Below, piece by piece: positions 7,303-17,037 of a DNA stretch of 32,441 nt (position 1 is the stretch's first letter; every line of letters begins with the position of its first letter). The DNA is taken from assembly GCA_020723845.1 (NCBI GenBank), contig DYIC01000022.1:1-32441 (forward strand). The letters run 5' to 3'. A program made the position numbers and the translations under genes. The stretch comes from Hydrogenophaga sp. Its GTDB lineage: Bacteria > Pseudomonadota > Gammaproteobacteria > Burkholderiales > Burkholderiaceae_C. A model generated the notes under the pieces. It was not told the origin of the DNA and did not search any database. It worked only from the letters and a program-made list of their open reading frames with translations.

Positions 7303-9147
7303 CTAGGCAGCCGCCTCGGCCGTGGGCGACAGAGGCACGCGGCGCTGCGCGCTGAAACGGCGCTCGCGCTCGTAGGGGAAGACGTCGTGCACGTGGCCGG
7401 CGAGGATGCGCTCCTTGTGCGCCTGCCAGTAGGCGGGGTCGAGCAAGTCCGCGTGGTGGCGCATGAAAATCTCGCGCACCATCGGGTTGCCGAGCAGAAA
7501 CGGCCCAAACGTCTCGGGAAAGACGTCGCGCGGACCGACGCTGTACCACACCTCGCCGCTCATCTCGTCGTCTTCGTCGCGCGGGGGCGGCACACGGCGG
7601 AAGTTGCAGTCGGTGAGGTATTCGATCTCGTCGTAGTCGTAGAAGACGACCTTGCCATGGCGCGTGATACCAAAATTCTTCCACAGCATGTCGCCAGGAA
7701 AGATGTTGGCCGCCACCAGGTCTTTGATCGCGTTGCCGTACTCGATGACCGCGTGCTCGAGCTGCTGGCGCACCGCCGTGTTGCCCGGGTCTTTCTGCAG
7801 GGTGTCGAAGCATTCCTGCAGGTAGATGTTGAGCGGGATCATGCGCCGCTCGATATAGACGTGCTTGAGCACGACTTCGATGTTGCCATCCCCGTTGCGG
7901 TCACCGATCTCGATCTGGCTGGGCGCGAATTTCTGGATCTCGGCGATCAGCTCGTCGCTGAAGCGTGCGCGCGGAAACCCCACCTCGGAAAACTCCAACG
8001 TATCGGCCATGCGGCCCACGCGGTCGTGCTGTTTGACGAGCTGGTATTTGGCGCGGATCTGCTCACGCGTGGTGTCCTTCTGCGGCGGAAAGTAGTCCTT
8101 GATGACCTTGAACACGAACGGAAAGCTCGGCAGGTCGAACACCAGCATCACCATGCCCTTGATTCCGGGCGCGATGCGAAACTGGTCGGTGCTGTGCCGC
8201 AGGTGGTAGAGAAAGTCGCGGTAGAAAAGCGTCTTGCCCTGCTTGGCCAAGCCGAGCGCGTTGTAGAACTCCGCCCGTGGTTTGCGCGGCATCATGCTGC
8301 GCAAAAACTGGACGTAGGCGCTGGGCACTTCCATGTCGACCATGAAGTAGGCCCGCGCGAAGCTGAACACCATCAGCAAATCGTCTTCGCCGTGCAGCAA
8401 CGCGTCGATGACGAGTTGACCGCGCTCGTTGTGCAGGATGGGCAGGGCGAACGGCAGCTCTTGAAAGCCGTTGATGAGCTTGCCCACCGCGTACGCGCCC
8501 TTGTTGCGGTAGAACAGGCTGTCGAGCACCTGGATCTGAAAATTGGCACGCAGCCGGCGGTGGTCGAACAGCGGCAGCAAGGCCTCGTGCACGTAGCCGA
8601 TGTCGCGCGCCAGATCCTCGAACGGCACGCGCAGGCCGAAGTCTTCCACCATGCGCTGCAGTGTGGGCTGGAGATCGTCCAGCCGCTGCGGGTAATAGCA
8701 GCGGTAGGTGGTGTGGCTGTGAGGGTCTTCCGGCTCGATGTACTCCGTGCTGATGGCGGGACGCACGAAGATGAAGTCGTTCTGGAAGTAGCTGCGGTGC
8801 AGGATCTTGGTCGTGACGGAGTTGAAGAACGTCTCCGCGAGTTCCGGCTGACGGTGATCGACCAGCATGCCGATGTAGAGCAGCTTGACCTGCTGCCACA
8901 CCTCCATCGGCTGCTGCGAGGCATGGAATTCGCGCTCCAGGCGCGTCACGCACTCCTTGACGCGCATGTCGTAGAACTCGATGCGCTCGCGCTGCGCGCG
9001 CTGCTGCCCCACCCAGTCGGCCGTCTCGAACCGGTGCTTGGCACGCGCCGACTCGGCCCGGAACAGCCGGTAGTGGCGGTTGAAGCCATCGATCATCGCT
9101 TTGGCGATGTCGTAGGCCAGGGACGAGTCGAGGCGTTGCGGCAGCAT
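7303..9147 (-). CDS. aceK: Isocitrate dehydrogenase kinase/phosphatase
   Basis: A bifunctional enzyme of 614 residues that phosphorylates isocitrate dehydrogenase to push isocitrate into the glyoxylate bypass, and dephosphorylates it to restore the TCA cycle. Diagnostic blocks are [20 protein letters not shown] (the ATP-binding loop), [38 protein letters not shown] and [13 protein letters not shown] chose ATG 9147 ([18 protein letters not shown]) because it starts about as far before the conserved helix as E. coli AceK does; ATG 9186 would add 13 residues. It sits directly between liuA and a thiolase gene on the same strand, 38 bases from the latter, so it is probably transcribed with leucine catabolism genes. 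Confidence 0.96.
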   Translation of the reverse strand: MLPQRLDSSLAYDIAKAMIDGFNRHYRLFRAESARAKHRFETADWVGQQRAQRERIEFYDMRVKECVTRLEREFHASQQPMEVWQQVKLLYIGMLVDHRQPELAETFFNSVTTKILHRSYFQNDFIFVRPAISTEYIEPEDPHSHTTYRCYYPQRLDDLQPTLQRMVEDFGLRVPFEDLARDIGYVHEALLPLFDHRRLRANFQIQVLDSLFYRNKGAYAVGKLINGFQELPFALPILHNERGQLVIDALLHGEDDLLMVFSFARAYFMVDMEVPSAYVQFLRSMMPRKPRAEFYNALGLAKQGKTLFYRDFLYHLRHSTDQFRIAPGIKGMVMLVFDLPSFPFVFKVIKDYFPPQKDTTREQIRAKYQLVKQHDRVGRMADTLEFSEVGFPRARFSDELIAEIQKFAPSQIEIGDRNGDGNIEVVLKHVYIERRMIPLNIYLQECFDTLQKDPGNTAVRQQLEHAVIEYGNAIKDLVAANIFPGDMLWKNFGITRHGKVVFYDYDEIEYLTDCNFRRVPPPRDEDDEMSGEVWYSVGPRDVFPETFGPFLLGNPMVREIFMRHHADLLDPAYWQAHKERILAGHVHDVFPYERERRFSAQRRVPLSPTAEAAA

Positions 9148-9201
9148 GGCGGGGGATCCGGCGGAGGCAGTGTCACCCCGAATCATGACAGATCCGGGGC
9201 G

Positions 9202-10383
9202 TCACATCGTCTGCGCAAACAGCTCGCGCCCGATGAGCATGCGGCGGATCTCGCTGGTGCCAGCGCCGATTTCATACAGCTTCGCGTCGCGCCACAGCCG
9301 ACCCATCGGGTAGTCGTTGATGTAGCCGTTGCCGCCAAAGATCTGGATGCCCTCGCCCGCCATCCAGGTGGCTTTTTCCGCGCACCACAGGATGACGCTC
9401 GCGCAGTCCTTGCGCACCTGGCGCACGTGGTCGCTGCCCAAGCGGTCCAGGTTCTTGCCCACGGTGTACAAAAAAGCGCGCGCCGCCTGCAGGGTGGTGT
9501 ACATGTCGGCTACCTTGCCCTGGATGAGCTGGAACTCACCGATGGGCTGGCCGAACTGCTTGCGGTCGTGGATGTAGGGCACCACGTTGTCCATCACGGC
9601 CTGCATGATGCCCACGGGGCCGGCGGCCAGCACGGCGCGTTCGTAGTCCAGCCCGCTCATCAGCACCTGGACGCCGCCGTTGACCGCTCCCAGGACATTC
9701 TCGGCCGGCACCTCGACGTTGTCGAACACCAGCTCGCCCGTGTGGCTGCCGCGCATGCCCAGCTTGTCGAGCTTTTGCGCCACCGAAAAGCCCTTCATGC
9801 CTTTTTCGACGATGAAGGCGGTGATGCCACGTGCGCCCGCCTCGGGCTCGGTCTTGGCGTACACGACCAGGGTGTCGGCGTCCGGCCCGTTGGTGATCCA
9901 CATTTTGCTGCCGTTGAGCACGTAGTAGCCACCCTTGTCCTCGGCGCGCAGTTTCATGCTCACCACGTCGGAGCCGGCGCCCGGCTCGCTCATGGCCAGC
10001 GCGCCCACGTGCTCGCCACTGATCAGCTGGGGCAGGTAGCGGCGCTTTTGCGCCTCGGTGCCGTTGCGGCGGATCTGGTTGACGCACAGGTTGGAGTGCG
10101 CCCCGTACGACAGCCCGACTGACGCGCTGGCGCGGCTGATCTCCTCCATCGCGATCATGTGCGCGAGGTAGCCCATGGCCGCGCCGCCGTACTCCTCCTC
10201 GACCGTGATGCCGAGCACGCCCAGCTCGCCCATTTTGCGCCACAGGTCCATCGGAAACTGGTCGGTGCGGTCGATCTCGGCCGCGCGCGGGGCGATCTCG
10301 GCCTGGGCGAAGGCGCGCACCGCGTCGCGCAGCGCGTCGATGTCTTCGCCGAGCTGAAAGTCGAGGCCGGGCAAGTCGGTCAT
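9202..10383 (-). CDS. liuA: Isovaleryl-CoA dehydrogenase
   Basis: A flavoprotein of 393 residues that oxidises isovaleryl-CoA to 3-methylcrotonyl-CoA in leucine degradation. Two features separate it from general acyl-CoA dehydrogenases: the catalytic glutamate is in [16 protein letters not shown] (E248), and the canonical late position has glycine instead ([12 protein letters not shown]). The blocks [29 protein letters not shown] and [19 protein letters not shown] are also present. ATG 10383 has AGGAG seven bases upstream. The gene follows liuR by 41 bases, and a perfect 24-bp palindrome (10402-10425) lies in that gap, so liuA can be repressed on its own. Electrons go to ETF. Confidence 0.96.
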   Translation of the reverse strand: MTDLPGLDFQLGEDIDALRDAVRAFAQAEIAPRAAEIDRTDQFPMDLWRKMGELGVLGITVEEEYGGAAMGYLAHMIAMEEISRASASVGLSYGAHSNLCVNQIRRNGTEAQKRRYLPQLISGEHVGALAMSEPGAGSDVVSMKLRAEDKGGYYVLNGSKMWITNGPDADTLVVYAKTEPEAGARGITAFIVEKGMKGFSVAQKLDKLGMRGSHTGELVFDNVEVPAENVLGAVNGGVQVLMSGLDYERAVLAAGPVGIMQAVMDNVVPYIHDRKQFGQPIGEFQLIQGKVADMYTTLQAARAFLYTVGKNLDRLGSDHVRQVRKDCASVILWCAEKATWMAGEGIQIFGGNGYINDYPMGRLWRDAKLYEIGAGTSEIRRMLIGRELFAQTM

Positions 10384-10401
10384 GGTTCGTCTCCTGTGCT
10401 G

Positions 10402-10425
10402 ATTGACGTTTACGTAAACGTCAAT
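10402..10425. promoter_or_regulatory. LiuR operator 1, perfect 24-bp palindrome between liuR and liuA
   Basis: The half-site ATTGACGTTTAC (10402-10413) is followed directly by its exact reverse complement GTAAACGTCAAT (10414-10425). The last base overlaps the liuR stop codon. The TTGACGTTTACGTAAACGTC core fits the motif known for LiuR, a MerR-family repressor of branched-chain amino acid degradation in proteobacteria. Its position 19 bases before the liuA ATG suits repression of liuA. Confidence 0.88.
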
Positions 10426-10847
10426 TATGCCGCCTTTTCCGGCGCCGCCAACCCGTCATCCAAGCGGGCCAGCAGCGCGCGGGCTTCTTTCTCATGCACC
10501 TTGATCTCATCCAGCGTGGCCTGCAGATCGGCCATTTGGTCCTCGATCTGGCGCCGGTGCGCCGCGAGCACCTGCAAAAACTTTCGCAGCTGTGGTCCGG
10601 TGTCGCGCGGGCTGTCATACATGTCGATCAGCTCTTTGGCCTCGGACAGGCTCAGCCCCAGGCGTTTGGCGCGCAGCACGAGCTTGAGCCGCGTGCGGTC
10701 GCGCGCCGAGTACACCCGGCTACGCCCACCCGGCCCGGTGCGCTTGGGCTGCAGCAGCCCCATGTCCTCGTAGAAGCGGATGGCGCGTGTGGTCAGGTCG
10801 AACTCGCGCGCCAAGTCACTGATGGTGTAGGTGGTGTGGCTGGCCAT
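10425..10847 (-). CDS. liuR: MerR-family regulator of leucine/isovalerate catabolism, LiuR
   Basis: A regulator of 140 residues. Residues about 6-70 form the MerR winged helix-turn-helix: [20 protein letters not shown], then [20 protein letters not shown] and [21 protein letters not shown] dimerising coiled coil follows (about 85-130). There is no cysteine cluster for metal binding, which fits a CoA-thioester-sensing LiuR rather than a metal-sensing MerR. ATG 10847 is the only good start. It is the first gene of the leftward group and is flanked by two 24-bp operators, one upstream and one at its 3' end. This suggests autoregulation plus separate control of liuA. Family knowledge gives LiuR as repressor of liu genes, relieved by pathway intermediates. 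Confidence 0.95.
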   Translation of the reverse strand: MASHTTYTISDLAREFDLTTRAIRFYEDMGLLQPKRTGPGGRSRVYSARDRTRLKLVLRAKRLGLSLSEAKELIDMYDSPRDTGPQLRKFLQVLAAHRRQIEDQMADLQATLDEIKVHEKEARALLARLDDGLAAPEKAA

Positions 10848-10877
10848 GGCAGGGGATCGGGGTGACGCTGGGCGTCG

Positions 10878-10901
10878 ATTGACGTTGACGTAAACGTCAA
10901 T
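10878..10901. promoter_or_regulatory. LiuR operator 2, 24-bp palindrome upstream of liuR
   Basis: ATTGACGTTGAC (10878-10889) is followed by GTAAACGTCAAT (10890-10901). It is identical to operator 1 except for one base (G at 10887 instead of T), so one half-site is perfect. It lies 30 bases before the liuR ATG on the reverse strand and so probably mediates autoregulation. On the other side it is about 107 bases from the prenyltransferase start. Confidence 0.85.
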
Positions 10902-11008
10902 GACAACCCCGATCTTACTGCCACTGCCGCTTCCGCGCCACCCCCCCCCGCCTAGACCCGACCAACACGCCCGCGATACCCCGACCGACGGACGCTATAG
11001 TCGAGGGC

Positions 11009-11956
11009 ATGTCCTTGGCCGCAGCCGACCCCCCTTTGACGTGGCACGCCGCATGGCGGTTGAGCCGCCCCGGCTTTCTGTGGGTAACGGTAGCGGCCGT
11101 GGCATTGGGGCTGGCCATGGCCGCCGCCTGCGGCTGCGGATTCGACCCGTGGCGCGCCGGGCTCACGATCACCCTGGCGGTGCTGGCCCACGCCGCAGCC
11201 AACGCTTGGAACGACTATCACGACGCGCTCAGCGGGGCGGACGCGATCAACCCCGCGCCGTTGTCGCCCTTCACGGGCGGCTCGCGCGCCATCCAGACCG
11301 GCACGGCCACCCCGGCGGCGGCCCGGCGCTTGGCCTTGGGCCTGTCGGGCCTGGTGGTGCTGGGTGGGCTGTGGCTGGCACTCGCCGCCGGGGGCGGGCT
11401 GATCGCCATCGGCATCGCCGGGCTGGTACTGGCGTGGGCGTATTCCGCCCCGCCGCTGCGCTTGATGGCCCGCGGCCTGGGCGAAGTCACGGTCGCACTG
11501 GCGTGGTGGCTGATCGTGCTGGGCGCGTACTATAGCCAGCGCGGCGCATGGCTGATCGTGCCCATGGTGACGGCGGTGCCGTTTGCGGTGCTGGTGGCGA
11601 ACATCCTGCTCATCAACGGGCTGCCCGACGCGCCGTGGGATGCGCAGGCGGGCAAACGCACGCTGGCGGTGCGCCTGGGGCCCACGGGCGTGGCTGCAGC
11701 CTACACCGGGCTGGCGTTGCTGGCCCACGGGGGGTTGGCGGCGGCAGTCCTGGCGTCGATCGCCCCTACCGCGGCGTGGTGGGGACTGCTGTCTCTGCCG
11801 CTGTCGCTGGCGGCCGCAGGGCTGCTGTGGCGACACGTCGCCACCGGTCAACCGGTACCCGCGCTGCGCCCCGCGATTGAGCTGACCATCGGTGCCGCTT
11901 TGGTACACGCGCTGGCGCTGACGGTGGCGTTGGGGGTCATGGCGGCCCGGCTGTGA
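11009..11956 (+). CDS. UbiA/MenA-family membrane prenyltransferase
   Basis: An integral membrane protein of 315 residues with about eight or nine hydrophobic helices. The two Asp-rich motifs of the UbiA superfamily are visible: NAWNDYHDALSGAD (about 69-82, binding prenyl diphosphate through Mg2+) and NGLPDAPWDAQAGKRTLAVR (about 205-224). The second motif and the spacing look more like 1,4-dihydroxy-2-naphthoate prenyltransferase (MenA) than like UbiA proper. Most Burkholderiales make ubiquinone rather than menaquinone, so the acceptor is uncertain. ATG 11009 follows GAGGG closely, and a TATAGT -10-like hexamer lies at 10996-11001. It is divergent from liuR and convergent with the metallopeptidase gene at 11990. 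Confidence 0.82.
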   Translation: MSLAAADPPLTWHAAWRLSRPGFLWVTVAAVALGLAMAAACGCGFDPWRAGLTITLAVLAHAAANAWNDYHDALSGADAINPAPLSPFTGGSRAIQTGTATPAAARRLALGLSGLVVLGGLWLALAAGGGLIAIGIAGLVLAWAYSAPPLRLMARGLGEVTVALAWWLIVLGAYYSQRGAWLIVPMVTAVPFAVLVANILLINGLPDAPWDAQAGKRTLAVRLGPTGVAAAYTGLALLAHGGLAAAVLASIAPTAAWWGLLSLPLSLAAAGLLWRHVATGQPVPALRPAIELTIGAALVHALALTVALGVMAARL

Positions 11957-11968
11957 CCCGGCAGTGCG

Positions 11969-11982
11969 GCGCGCGAGCGCGC
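11969..11982. repeat. GC-only inverted repeat between convergent genes
   Basis: GCGCGC (11969-11974) and GCGCGC (11977-11982) flank GA in the 33-base gap between two convergent stop codons (11956 and 11990). A hairpin here could serve as a bidirectional terminator, but no T-tract follows on either strand and alternating GC is common in this genome. Support is weak. Confidence 0.25.
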
Positions 11983-11989
11983 GGCGCAT

Positions 11990-12649
11990 TCAGCCCAACG
12001 CATAGCGCCGCAGCGCGGCGCGCCGCTCGGCGTAGTCTGGCAGTACGCCCGCGACCAAGGCCCAAAACGCGGGGCCGTGGTGCATTTCGCGCAGGTGCGC
12101 CAGCTCGTGCACGACGACATAATCCACCAGCGCCAGCGGCAGGCACACCAGCCGCCAGTTCAGCGACACGGTGCCGCGCGTACTGGCGCTGCCCCAGCGC
12201 GTGCGCGCCGACGACACGCGCAAAGTGGTGGGTTGCACGCCGAGCCGCGGCGCGAAAAGCGCCACACGTTGCTGAAACAGTCGCCGAGCCTGCTCGCGCA
12301 GCGCCGGTGACGGCTCGGGCCACACGGGCCGCGGAGCAGCCGCTTGCCGCTGTAGCTGGGCCAACACCCAGTCCGCCTTGTGGCGCAGAAAACCCTCCAC
12401 CTGCGACCAATCGGCCCAGCGCGGCGCGCGCACGCTCAAGCCCTGGGGGCCGACGTACAGCCCAATGGTGCGCCGCGCGCTGCGCCGACATTCGTACGCG
12501 ACCGTCACGCCCTGCAACTCGATCATTCGGTTGGCCTGCGGATGCCGCCAGTGCGTGCCCCCGGCGGTGGGACGGTCCGCCGCCTTCGGTACCGGCACTG
12601 CCGTCGGCTCAAGCGGCGGCGGTGGCACGCGACTCCTCGCGATAGGCAT
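11990..12649 (-). CDS. YgjP-like zinc metallopeptidase (DUF45/SprT-like fold)
   Basis: A protein of 219 residues. The C-terminal part carries the gluzincin-type zinc site HELAHLREMHHGPAFW (HExxH with a downstream histidine), preceded by RTRWGSASTRGTVSLNWRL, which together mark the YgjP-like metallopeptidase domain (PF01863). The first ~40 residues are Pro/Ala-rich and probably disordered. ATG 12649 overlaps the end of plsC by 41 bases; an internal ATG at 12526 (MIELQGVTVAYECRR) would remove the disordered part and the overlap, and is a real alternative. It is the last gene of the leftward operon that begins at corC. Its substrate is unknown. Related proteins have been annotated as metal-dependent hydrolases without firm function. 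Confidence 0.85.
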   Translation of the reverse strand: MPIARSRVPPPPLEPTAVPVPKAADRPTAGGTHWRHPQANRMIELQGVTVAYECRRSARRTIGLYVGPQGLSVRAPRWADWSQVEGFLRHKADWVLAQLQRQAAAPRPVWPEPSPALREQARRLFQQRVALFAPRLGVQPTTLRVSSARTRWGSASTRGTVSLNWRLVCLPLALVDYVVVHELAHLREMHHGPAFWALVAGVLPDYAERRAALRRYALG

Positions 12650-13370
12650 CGGGGTCGAGCCGACGCATCTCGGCCTCGATCCACGCCTCCACCTCGCGCA
12701 TGAGGTCGTCCGGATCGCGCCCGACGCTCGCCATCGGCCGGCCGATCGAAAACACCACCGTGCCTGGGCGCTTGACGATGGCGCGCGCCGGCCAGCAACG
12801 GCCCGACGTCACCGCGATCGGGATGACCGGCACACCGGTCTGCACCGCCAGCCGCGCGCCCCCCGTCTTGTACTGCCCGCGCGCCCCGCGCGCCACGCGC
12901 GTGCCTTCGGGAAACATGATGACCCAGATACCGCGCGCCAGCAGGCGCCGCCCTTGCTCCACCACGCGCTGAAACGCCTGGGCACGCTTGGCGCGGTCGA
13001 TGTGGATCATGTCGAGCCGACCCAGCGCCCAGCCAAAGAAAGGGATGTAGAGCAACTCGCGTTTGAAGACGAACGCCAGCGGATGGGGCATCATCGCCGG
13101 CAGGCAAAACGTCTCCCAGGTGGATTGATGCTTGGGCAACAGGATGGCCGGCGCATGCTGGCCGACGGGCAGGTTCTCCCAGCCGATGACTTCGTTGCGG
13201 ATGCCCAACATCCAGCGCGCCGCCCAGATCTGCAGGCGCACCCAGCGGATGCAAAACCAATACAGCCGATCCGACGACACCAGCGGCGCCATGAGCACCG
13301 CGGCCGTCGCCCACGGCACCACCGTCACCCCCATGAACAGCAAGTGCAGCCACGAGCGCAATGCGTTCAT
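12609..13370 (-). CDS. plsC: 1-acyl-sn-glycerol-3-phosphate acyltransferase
   Basis: A membrane-associated acyltransferase of 253 residues that makes phosphatidic acid from lysophosphatidic acid. An N-terminal hydrophobic stretch (about 8-30) is followed by the acyltransferase motifs: PKHQSTWETF (H81, the catalytic base), FKRELLYIPFFGW, and FPEGTR near residue 155. The usual HX4D motif here reads H-x4-E (H81, E86), a variant I associate with betaproteobacterial PlsC proteins. ATG 13370 overlaps the gmhB stop as ATGA, so the genes are translationally coupled; upstream in-frame codons are not needed. The next gene overlaps its 3' end by 41 bases if the longer start of that gene is used. Confidence 0.93.
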   Translation of the reverse strand: MNALRSWLHLLFMGVTVVPWATAAVLMAPLVSSDRLYWFCIRWVRLQIWAARWMLGIRNEVIGWENLPVGQHAPAILLPKHQSTWETFCLPAMMPHPLAFVFKRELLYIPFFGWALGRLDMIHIDRAKRAQAFQRVVEQGRRLLARGIWVIMFPEGTRVARGARGQYKTGGARLAVQTGVPVIPIAVTSGRCWPARAIVKRPGTVVFSIGRPMASVGRDPDDLMREVEAWIEAEMRRLDPDAYREESRATAAA

Positions 13371-13960
13371 GCACGGCCTCCAGACGGACGCACCGAAGTC
13401 TCGCGCGCGATCAACGCATCGGCAAACGCCAGTAAATCGTCGTGGACGGTGACCCCCTCGGGCAACCCGGGCGGGCGCGTACCATCGCGGTGCGCAGCCG
13501 ACTGACCGGTGAGCACGAGGTGCGTGTCGCATCCCGCCGCCACACCGGCACAGGCATCACGCACCGAATCACCAACCGCGACCAACTGCGTCGGCGGCAC
13601 CCCATAGCGTTGCGCGATTTGCAAAAACAGACCCGGCAACGGTTTGCGACACTCGCACGCCTCCTCAGGGGCGTGGGGGCAGAAAAACACCGCGTCCACG
13701 CGCGCGCCCGCCTGCGCCAGCGCCTTGTGCATGCGCGCGTGCACCGCGTTGAGCGTGGCCACGTCGAACAGTCCCCGCCCCAGACCCGACTGGTTGGACG
13801 CGATGACCACCCGCCAGCCCGCTTCGTTCAGGCGCGCCACGGCCTCCAGCGCCCCGGGCAGCGGCTCCCAGTCGTCGGGGCCGTGAAGGTAGTCCTCGGG
13901 GTCTCGGTTCAGGGTGCCATCGCGGTCGATGACGACGAGTTTGAGGTCGCGGGCAGGCAT
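13367..13960 (-). CDS. gmhB: D-glycero-beta-D-manno-heptose 1,7-bisphosphate 7-phosphatase
   Basis: A HAD-superfamily phosphatase of 197 residues in the ADP-heptose pathway for the lipopolysaccharide inner core. Motif I is VVIDRDGTLN with nucleophile D12 and acid/base D14; motif II is IASNQSGLGRG; the zinc-binding loop FFCPHAPEEACECRKP supplies the Cys/His ligands typical of GmhB; motif IV is VGDSVRDACAG. ATG 13960 lies 15 bases after the glyS stop. The gene ends in an ATGA overlap with plsC, so it is part of the corC-to-YgjP operon. Co-transcription with lnt and plsC groups several envelope-building functions. Confidence 0.94.
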   Translation of the reverse strand: MPARDLKLVVIDRDGTLNRDPEDYLHGPDDWEPLPGALEAVARLNEAGWRVVIASNQSGLGRGLFDVATLNAVHARMHKALAQAGARVDAVFFCPHAPEEACECRKPLPGLFLQIAQRYGVPPTQLVAVGDSVRDACAGVAAGCDTHLVLTGQSAAHRDGTRPPGLPEGVTVHDDLLAFADALIARETSVRPSGGRA

Positions 13961-13975
13961 GGGGAGACGGCGCGA

Positions 13976-16102
13976 TCAAGCAGCGAGTCGCGACAGGTCG
14001 GCCACGCGATTCATGGCCTGGTGCAGCCGCGCGAGCAACCCCAGGCGGTTGGCGCGCAGGTCAGGGTCGTCGGCGTTGACCATCACGCTCTCGAAAAACG
14101 CGTCCACCGGCGCCTTGAGCGCCGCCAGCCGCTGCAGGCTGGCGGTGTAGTCCCCCGCCTCGTAGGCCGCGTCGGCCAACGGCTGCACCGCGAGCAGTGC
14201 CTGATGCAGCGCCTGCTCGGCGGGCTCTTGCAACCGGGCGGGATCGACCACCGGGGGCACCGGCCCCTGCACCTTGCGCAGGATATTGGTCACGCGCTTG
14301 TTGGCCGCAGCCAGCGCCGCCGCCTCGGGCAAGGCAGCAAAGGCGCGAACCGCCGCCAGGCGCCGGGGTATTTCGTGCAGCAGCGGTGGCCGCAGCGCCA
14401 GCACCGCGTCCACCTCCTGCGCCGAGTAGCCCTGCTCCCGCAGGTTGACGGCCAGGCGGTCATAGATAAAGTCGAGCAGCGTCGCCCGCGGATCGCGGAT
14501 ACGATCACCAAAGATGGGCACCGCCAGATCGATCAACGCGGGCAGCGCCAGCGGCAGCTCGCGCTCGATGAGCATGCGCACCACCCCCAGCGCGTGGCGG
14601 CGCAAGGCGTAGGGGTCTTTGTCGCCACTGGGCAAGGCACCGATGCCGAACAGCCCCACCAGCGTCTCGAGCTTGTCGGCCAGCGCCACGCACAGCCCGA
14701 CGGGGTTGCTCGGCAGCTCGTCGCCAGCGAAGCGCGGTTTGTAGTGGTCTTCGATGGCCTCGGCCACGGCGGAGTCCAGGCCATCGTGCAAGGCGTAATA
14801 GCGCCCCATGATGCCTTGCAGCTCGGGGAATTCACCCACCATGTCGGTCAGCAAGTCGGCCTTGGCCAGCTGCGCGGCTTGCCCCGCTCGCTGCACCAGG
14901 GCGTCGTCGCCCCACTGCGCGGCGATCGACTGCGCCAAGGCCTGCAGGCGCTGCACGCGCTCGCCCTGGGTGCCCAGCTGTTGGTGGTACACCACCTTGG
15001 CCAGGCCCGGCACCCGCGCCGCCAGCGGGCGCTTGCGGTCCTGGTCAAAGAAAAACTTCGCATCCGCCAGCCGCGGGCGCACCACGCGCTCGTTACCGGT
15101 GATGACGGCGCTTGCATCGTCGGGCGTGATGTTGCTCACCACCAGGAAGCGGTGCGTCAGCCGTCCCTGCGCGTCGAGCAGCGGAAAATACTTTTGGTTG
15201 GCCTTCATCGTCAGAATCAGGCACTCGGGCGGTACCTCCAGGAAGGCCTCGTCGAACTGGCACAGCACCACGTTGGGCCGCTCGACCAGCGCGGTCACCT
15301 CGTCGAGCAGCGCGTCGTCGGCCACCGGCTGGCAGCCGCCGCCAACGCGCGCGGCCGCCGCCTGCAATTGGCGCTCGATCTCGGCGCGGCGCTCGCCAAA
15401 GCTGGCCACCACGGCGCCATCGCGCCGTAGCACGTCGGCATAGGCGTCGGCGTGCGGAATGTCGATGGGGTCGATACGCGCTTCGAAGCGGTGGCCGTGG
15501 GTCTGGCGCCCCGCCTGCAAGCCCAGCACTTGCACGGGCACCACCGCGTCGCCGTGCAGCGCCACCAGCGCATGGGCCGGACGCACGAAGTGCACGCTTT
15601 GCCAGCCGTCGGCCAACTGGTAGGTCATGACCTTGGGAATGGGCAAGCGGCGCAGGGCGTCCTCCAGCGCCGCCTGCAAGCCCGCCGCCAGGGTGGCGCC
15701 GGTGACCACGCTGTCCCAATAGAGCACCTCGGCCTTGCCGTCTTGGGCTCGGCGCAGGCGCGCCAGCAGCGCCGCGTCGTCGCTGGCCTCCGCGCCGAGG
15801 GCGGCCAATTTTTTGCGCAGCGCGGCCGTCGGCTGGCCATTGGCGTCCAGCCCCACGGAGACGGGCATGAGCTTGAGCTGCACGGCGCGATCGGGCGCCT
15901 GTGCGCGCACCGCGGCGATGTGCACCGCCAGCCGCCGCGGCGTGGCATAGGGGGTGACAGTGGCGCCGTCTTCCAGCAGCCCCTCGCGGCGCAGCCCCTC
16001 GGCCACGCCGTGCGCGAAGGCGTCCCCCAGCGCGCGCAGCGCCTTGGGCGGCAGCTCCTCGACGAACAATTCCACCAGCAAGGGAGCGACGGCGGCACTC
16101 AT
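13976..16102 (-). CDS. glyS: Glycine--tRNA ligase beta subunit
   Basis: The large beta subunit (708 residues) of the bacterial alpha2beta2 glycyl-tRNA synthetase, which binds and helps aminoacylate tRNA-Gly. Recognisable blocks are [19 protein letters not shown] at the N terminus, [65 protein letters not shown] and the HD-like [21 protein letters not shown]-terminal anticodon-binding helical domain ends in [12 protein letters not shown] 16102 overlaps the glyQ stop as ATGA; the frame extending 17 codons upstream runs into glyQ and is not used. The coupling should help equal production of both subunits. Confidence 0.97.
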   Translation of the reverse strand: MSAAVAPLLVELFVEELPPKALRALGDAFAHGVAEGLRREGLLEDGATVTPYATPRRLAVHIAAVRAQAPDRAVQLKLMPVSVGLDANGQPTAALRKKLAALGAEASDDAALLARLRRAQDGKAEVLYWDSVVTGATLAAGLQAALEDALRRLPIPKVMTYQLADGWQSVHFVRPAHALVALHGDAVVPVQVLGLQAGRQTHGHRFEARIDPIDIPHADAYADVLRRDGAVVASFGERRAEIERQLQAAAARVGGGCQPVADDALLDEVTALVERPNVVLCQFDEAFLEVPPECLILTMKANQKYFPLLDAQGRLTHRFLVVSNITPDDASAVITGNERVVRPRLADAKFFFDQDRKRPLAARVPGLAKVVYHQQLGTQGERVQRLQALAQSIAAQWGDDALVQRAGQAAQLAKADLLTDMVGEFPELQGIMGRYYALHDGLDSAVAEAIEDHYKPRFAGDELPSNPVGLCVALADKLETLVGLFGIGALPSGDKDPYALRRHALGVVRMLIERELPLALPALIDLAVPIFGDRIRDPRATLLDFIYDRLAVNLREQGYSAQEVDAVLALRPPLLHEIPRRLAAVRAFAALPEAAALAAANKRVTNILRKVQGPVPPVVDPARLQEPAEQALHQALLAVQPLADAAYEAGDYTASLQRLAALKAPVDAFFESVMVNADDPDLRANRLGLLARLHQAMNRVADLSRLAA

Positions 16103-17025
16103 GCGGCGGCCTCCTGCGGGGCGCGCCAGCGCGCCAACACTTCCTCGGCCCACGGGCGCGGCGCCATCGGAAAGCCCAGCCGCGCCCGGCTGTCCAAGTA
16201 GCTCTGCGCCACGCTGCGCGCCAGGTGGCGAATGCGGCCAATGTAGCCGGCGCGCTCGGTCACGCTGATGGCGCCGCGCGCGTCCAGCAGGTTGAAGGTG
16301 TGGGCCGCCTTGAGCACTTGCTCGTAGGCCGGCAGGGCGAGTTGCTGCTGCATCAGGTATTGGGCCTGCCGCTCATGGGCGGCAAAGGCGGTGAACAAAA
16401 AGTCGGTGTCGGCGTGTTCGAAGTTGTAGGCCGACTGCTCCACCTCGTTTTGGTGGAACACGTCGCCATAGGTCAGCCCTGGCGCATAGGTCAGGTCGTA
16501 GACGTTTTCCACGCCCTGCAGATACATGGCCAAGCGCTCCAGCCCGTAGGTGATTTCGCCGGTGATGGGACGGCAGTCGATCCCCCCCACCTGCTGGAAG
16601 TAGGTGAACTGCGTGACCTCCATGCCGTTGAGCCAGACCTCCCAGCCCAGGCCCCAGGCGCCCAGCGTGGGGTTTTCCCAGTCGTCCTCGACGAAGCGGA
16701 TGTCGTTCTTCTTCAGGTCGAAGCCCAGCGCCTGCAAGCTCCCCAGATAAAGGTCGAGGATGTTGCTGGGTGCAGGCTTGAGCACCACCTGGTACTGGTA
16801 GTAGTGTTGCAAGCGGTTGGGGTTGTCGCCATAGCGGCCGTCCTTGGGGCGGCGGCTAGGCTGCACGTAGGCGGCTTTCCACGGCTCGGGGCCCAGCGCG
16901 CGCAAAAAGGTCGCGGTGTGACTGGTGCCGGCGCCCACCTCCATGTCGTAGGGCTGCAACAGGGCGCAGCCCTGCGCGTCCCAGTACGACTGGAGCTTGA
17001 GAATGATCTGTTGGAAGGTCAGCAT
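16099..17025 (-). CDS. glyQ: Glycine--tRNA ligase alpha subunit
   Basis: A catalytic alpha subunit of 308 residues. Nearly the whole sequence is diagnostic: [80 protein letters not shown] and [19 protein letters not shown]. These form the class II synthetase core that activates glycine with ATP. ATG 17025 is chosen because the family begins MLTFQQ; a GTG at 17034 would add three residues. It is 12 bases downstream of the lnt stop and overlaps glyS by ATGA. Confidence 0.98.
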   Translation of the reverse strand: MLTFQQIILKLQSYWDAQGCALLQPYDMEVGAGTSHTATFLRALGPEPWKAAYVQPSRRPKDGRYGDNPNRLQHYYQYQVVLKPAPSNILDLYLGSLQALGFDLKKNDIRFVEDDWENPTLGAWGLGWEVWLNGMEVTQFTYFQQVGGIDCRPITGEITYGLERLAMYLQGVENVYDLTYAPGLTYGDVFHQNEVEQSAYNFEHADTDFLFTAFAAHERQAQYLMQQQLALPAYEQVLKAAHTFNLLDARGAISVTERAGYIGRIRHLARSVAQSYLDSRARLGFPMAPRPWAEEVLARWRAPQEAAA

Positions 17026-17037
17026 AAGCGCCACATT

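Noticed and set aside
7387-10122. 911-codon open frame on the forward strand opposite aceK and liuA
   Set aside because: It spans two unrelated real genes and the gap between them, has low-complexity composition and no ribosome-binding site. It is an antisense shadow.
13442-15430. 662-codon open frame opposite gmhB and glyS
   Set aside because: Composition is Gln/Arg/His-rich without domain signatures; the other strand encodes two well-conserved enzymes.
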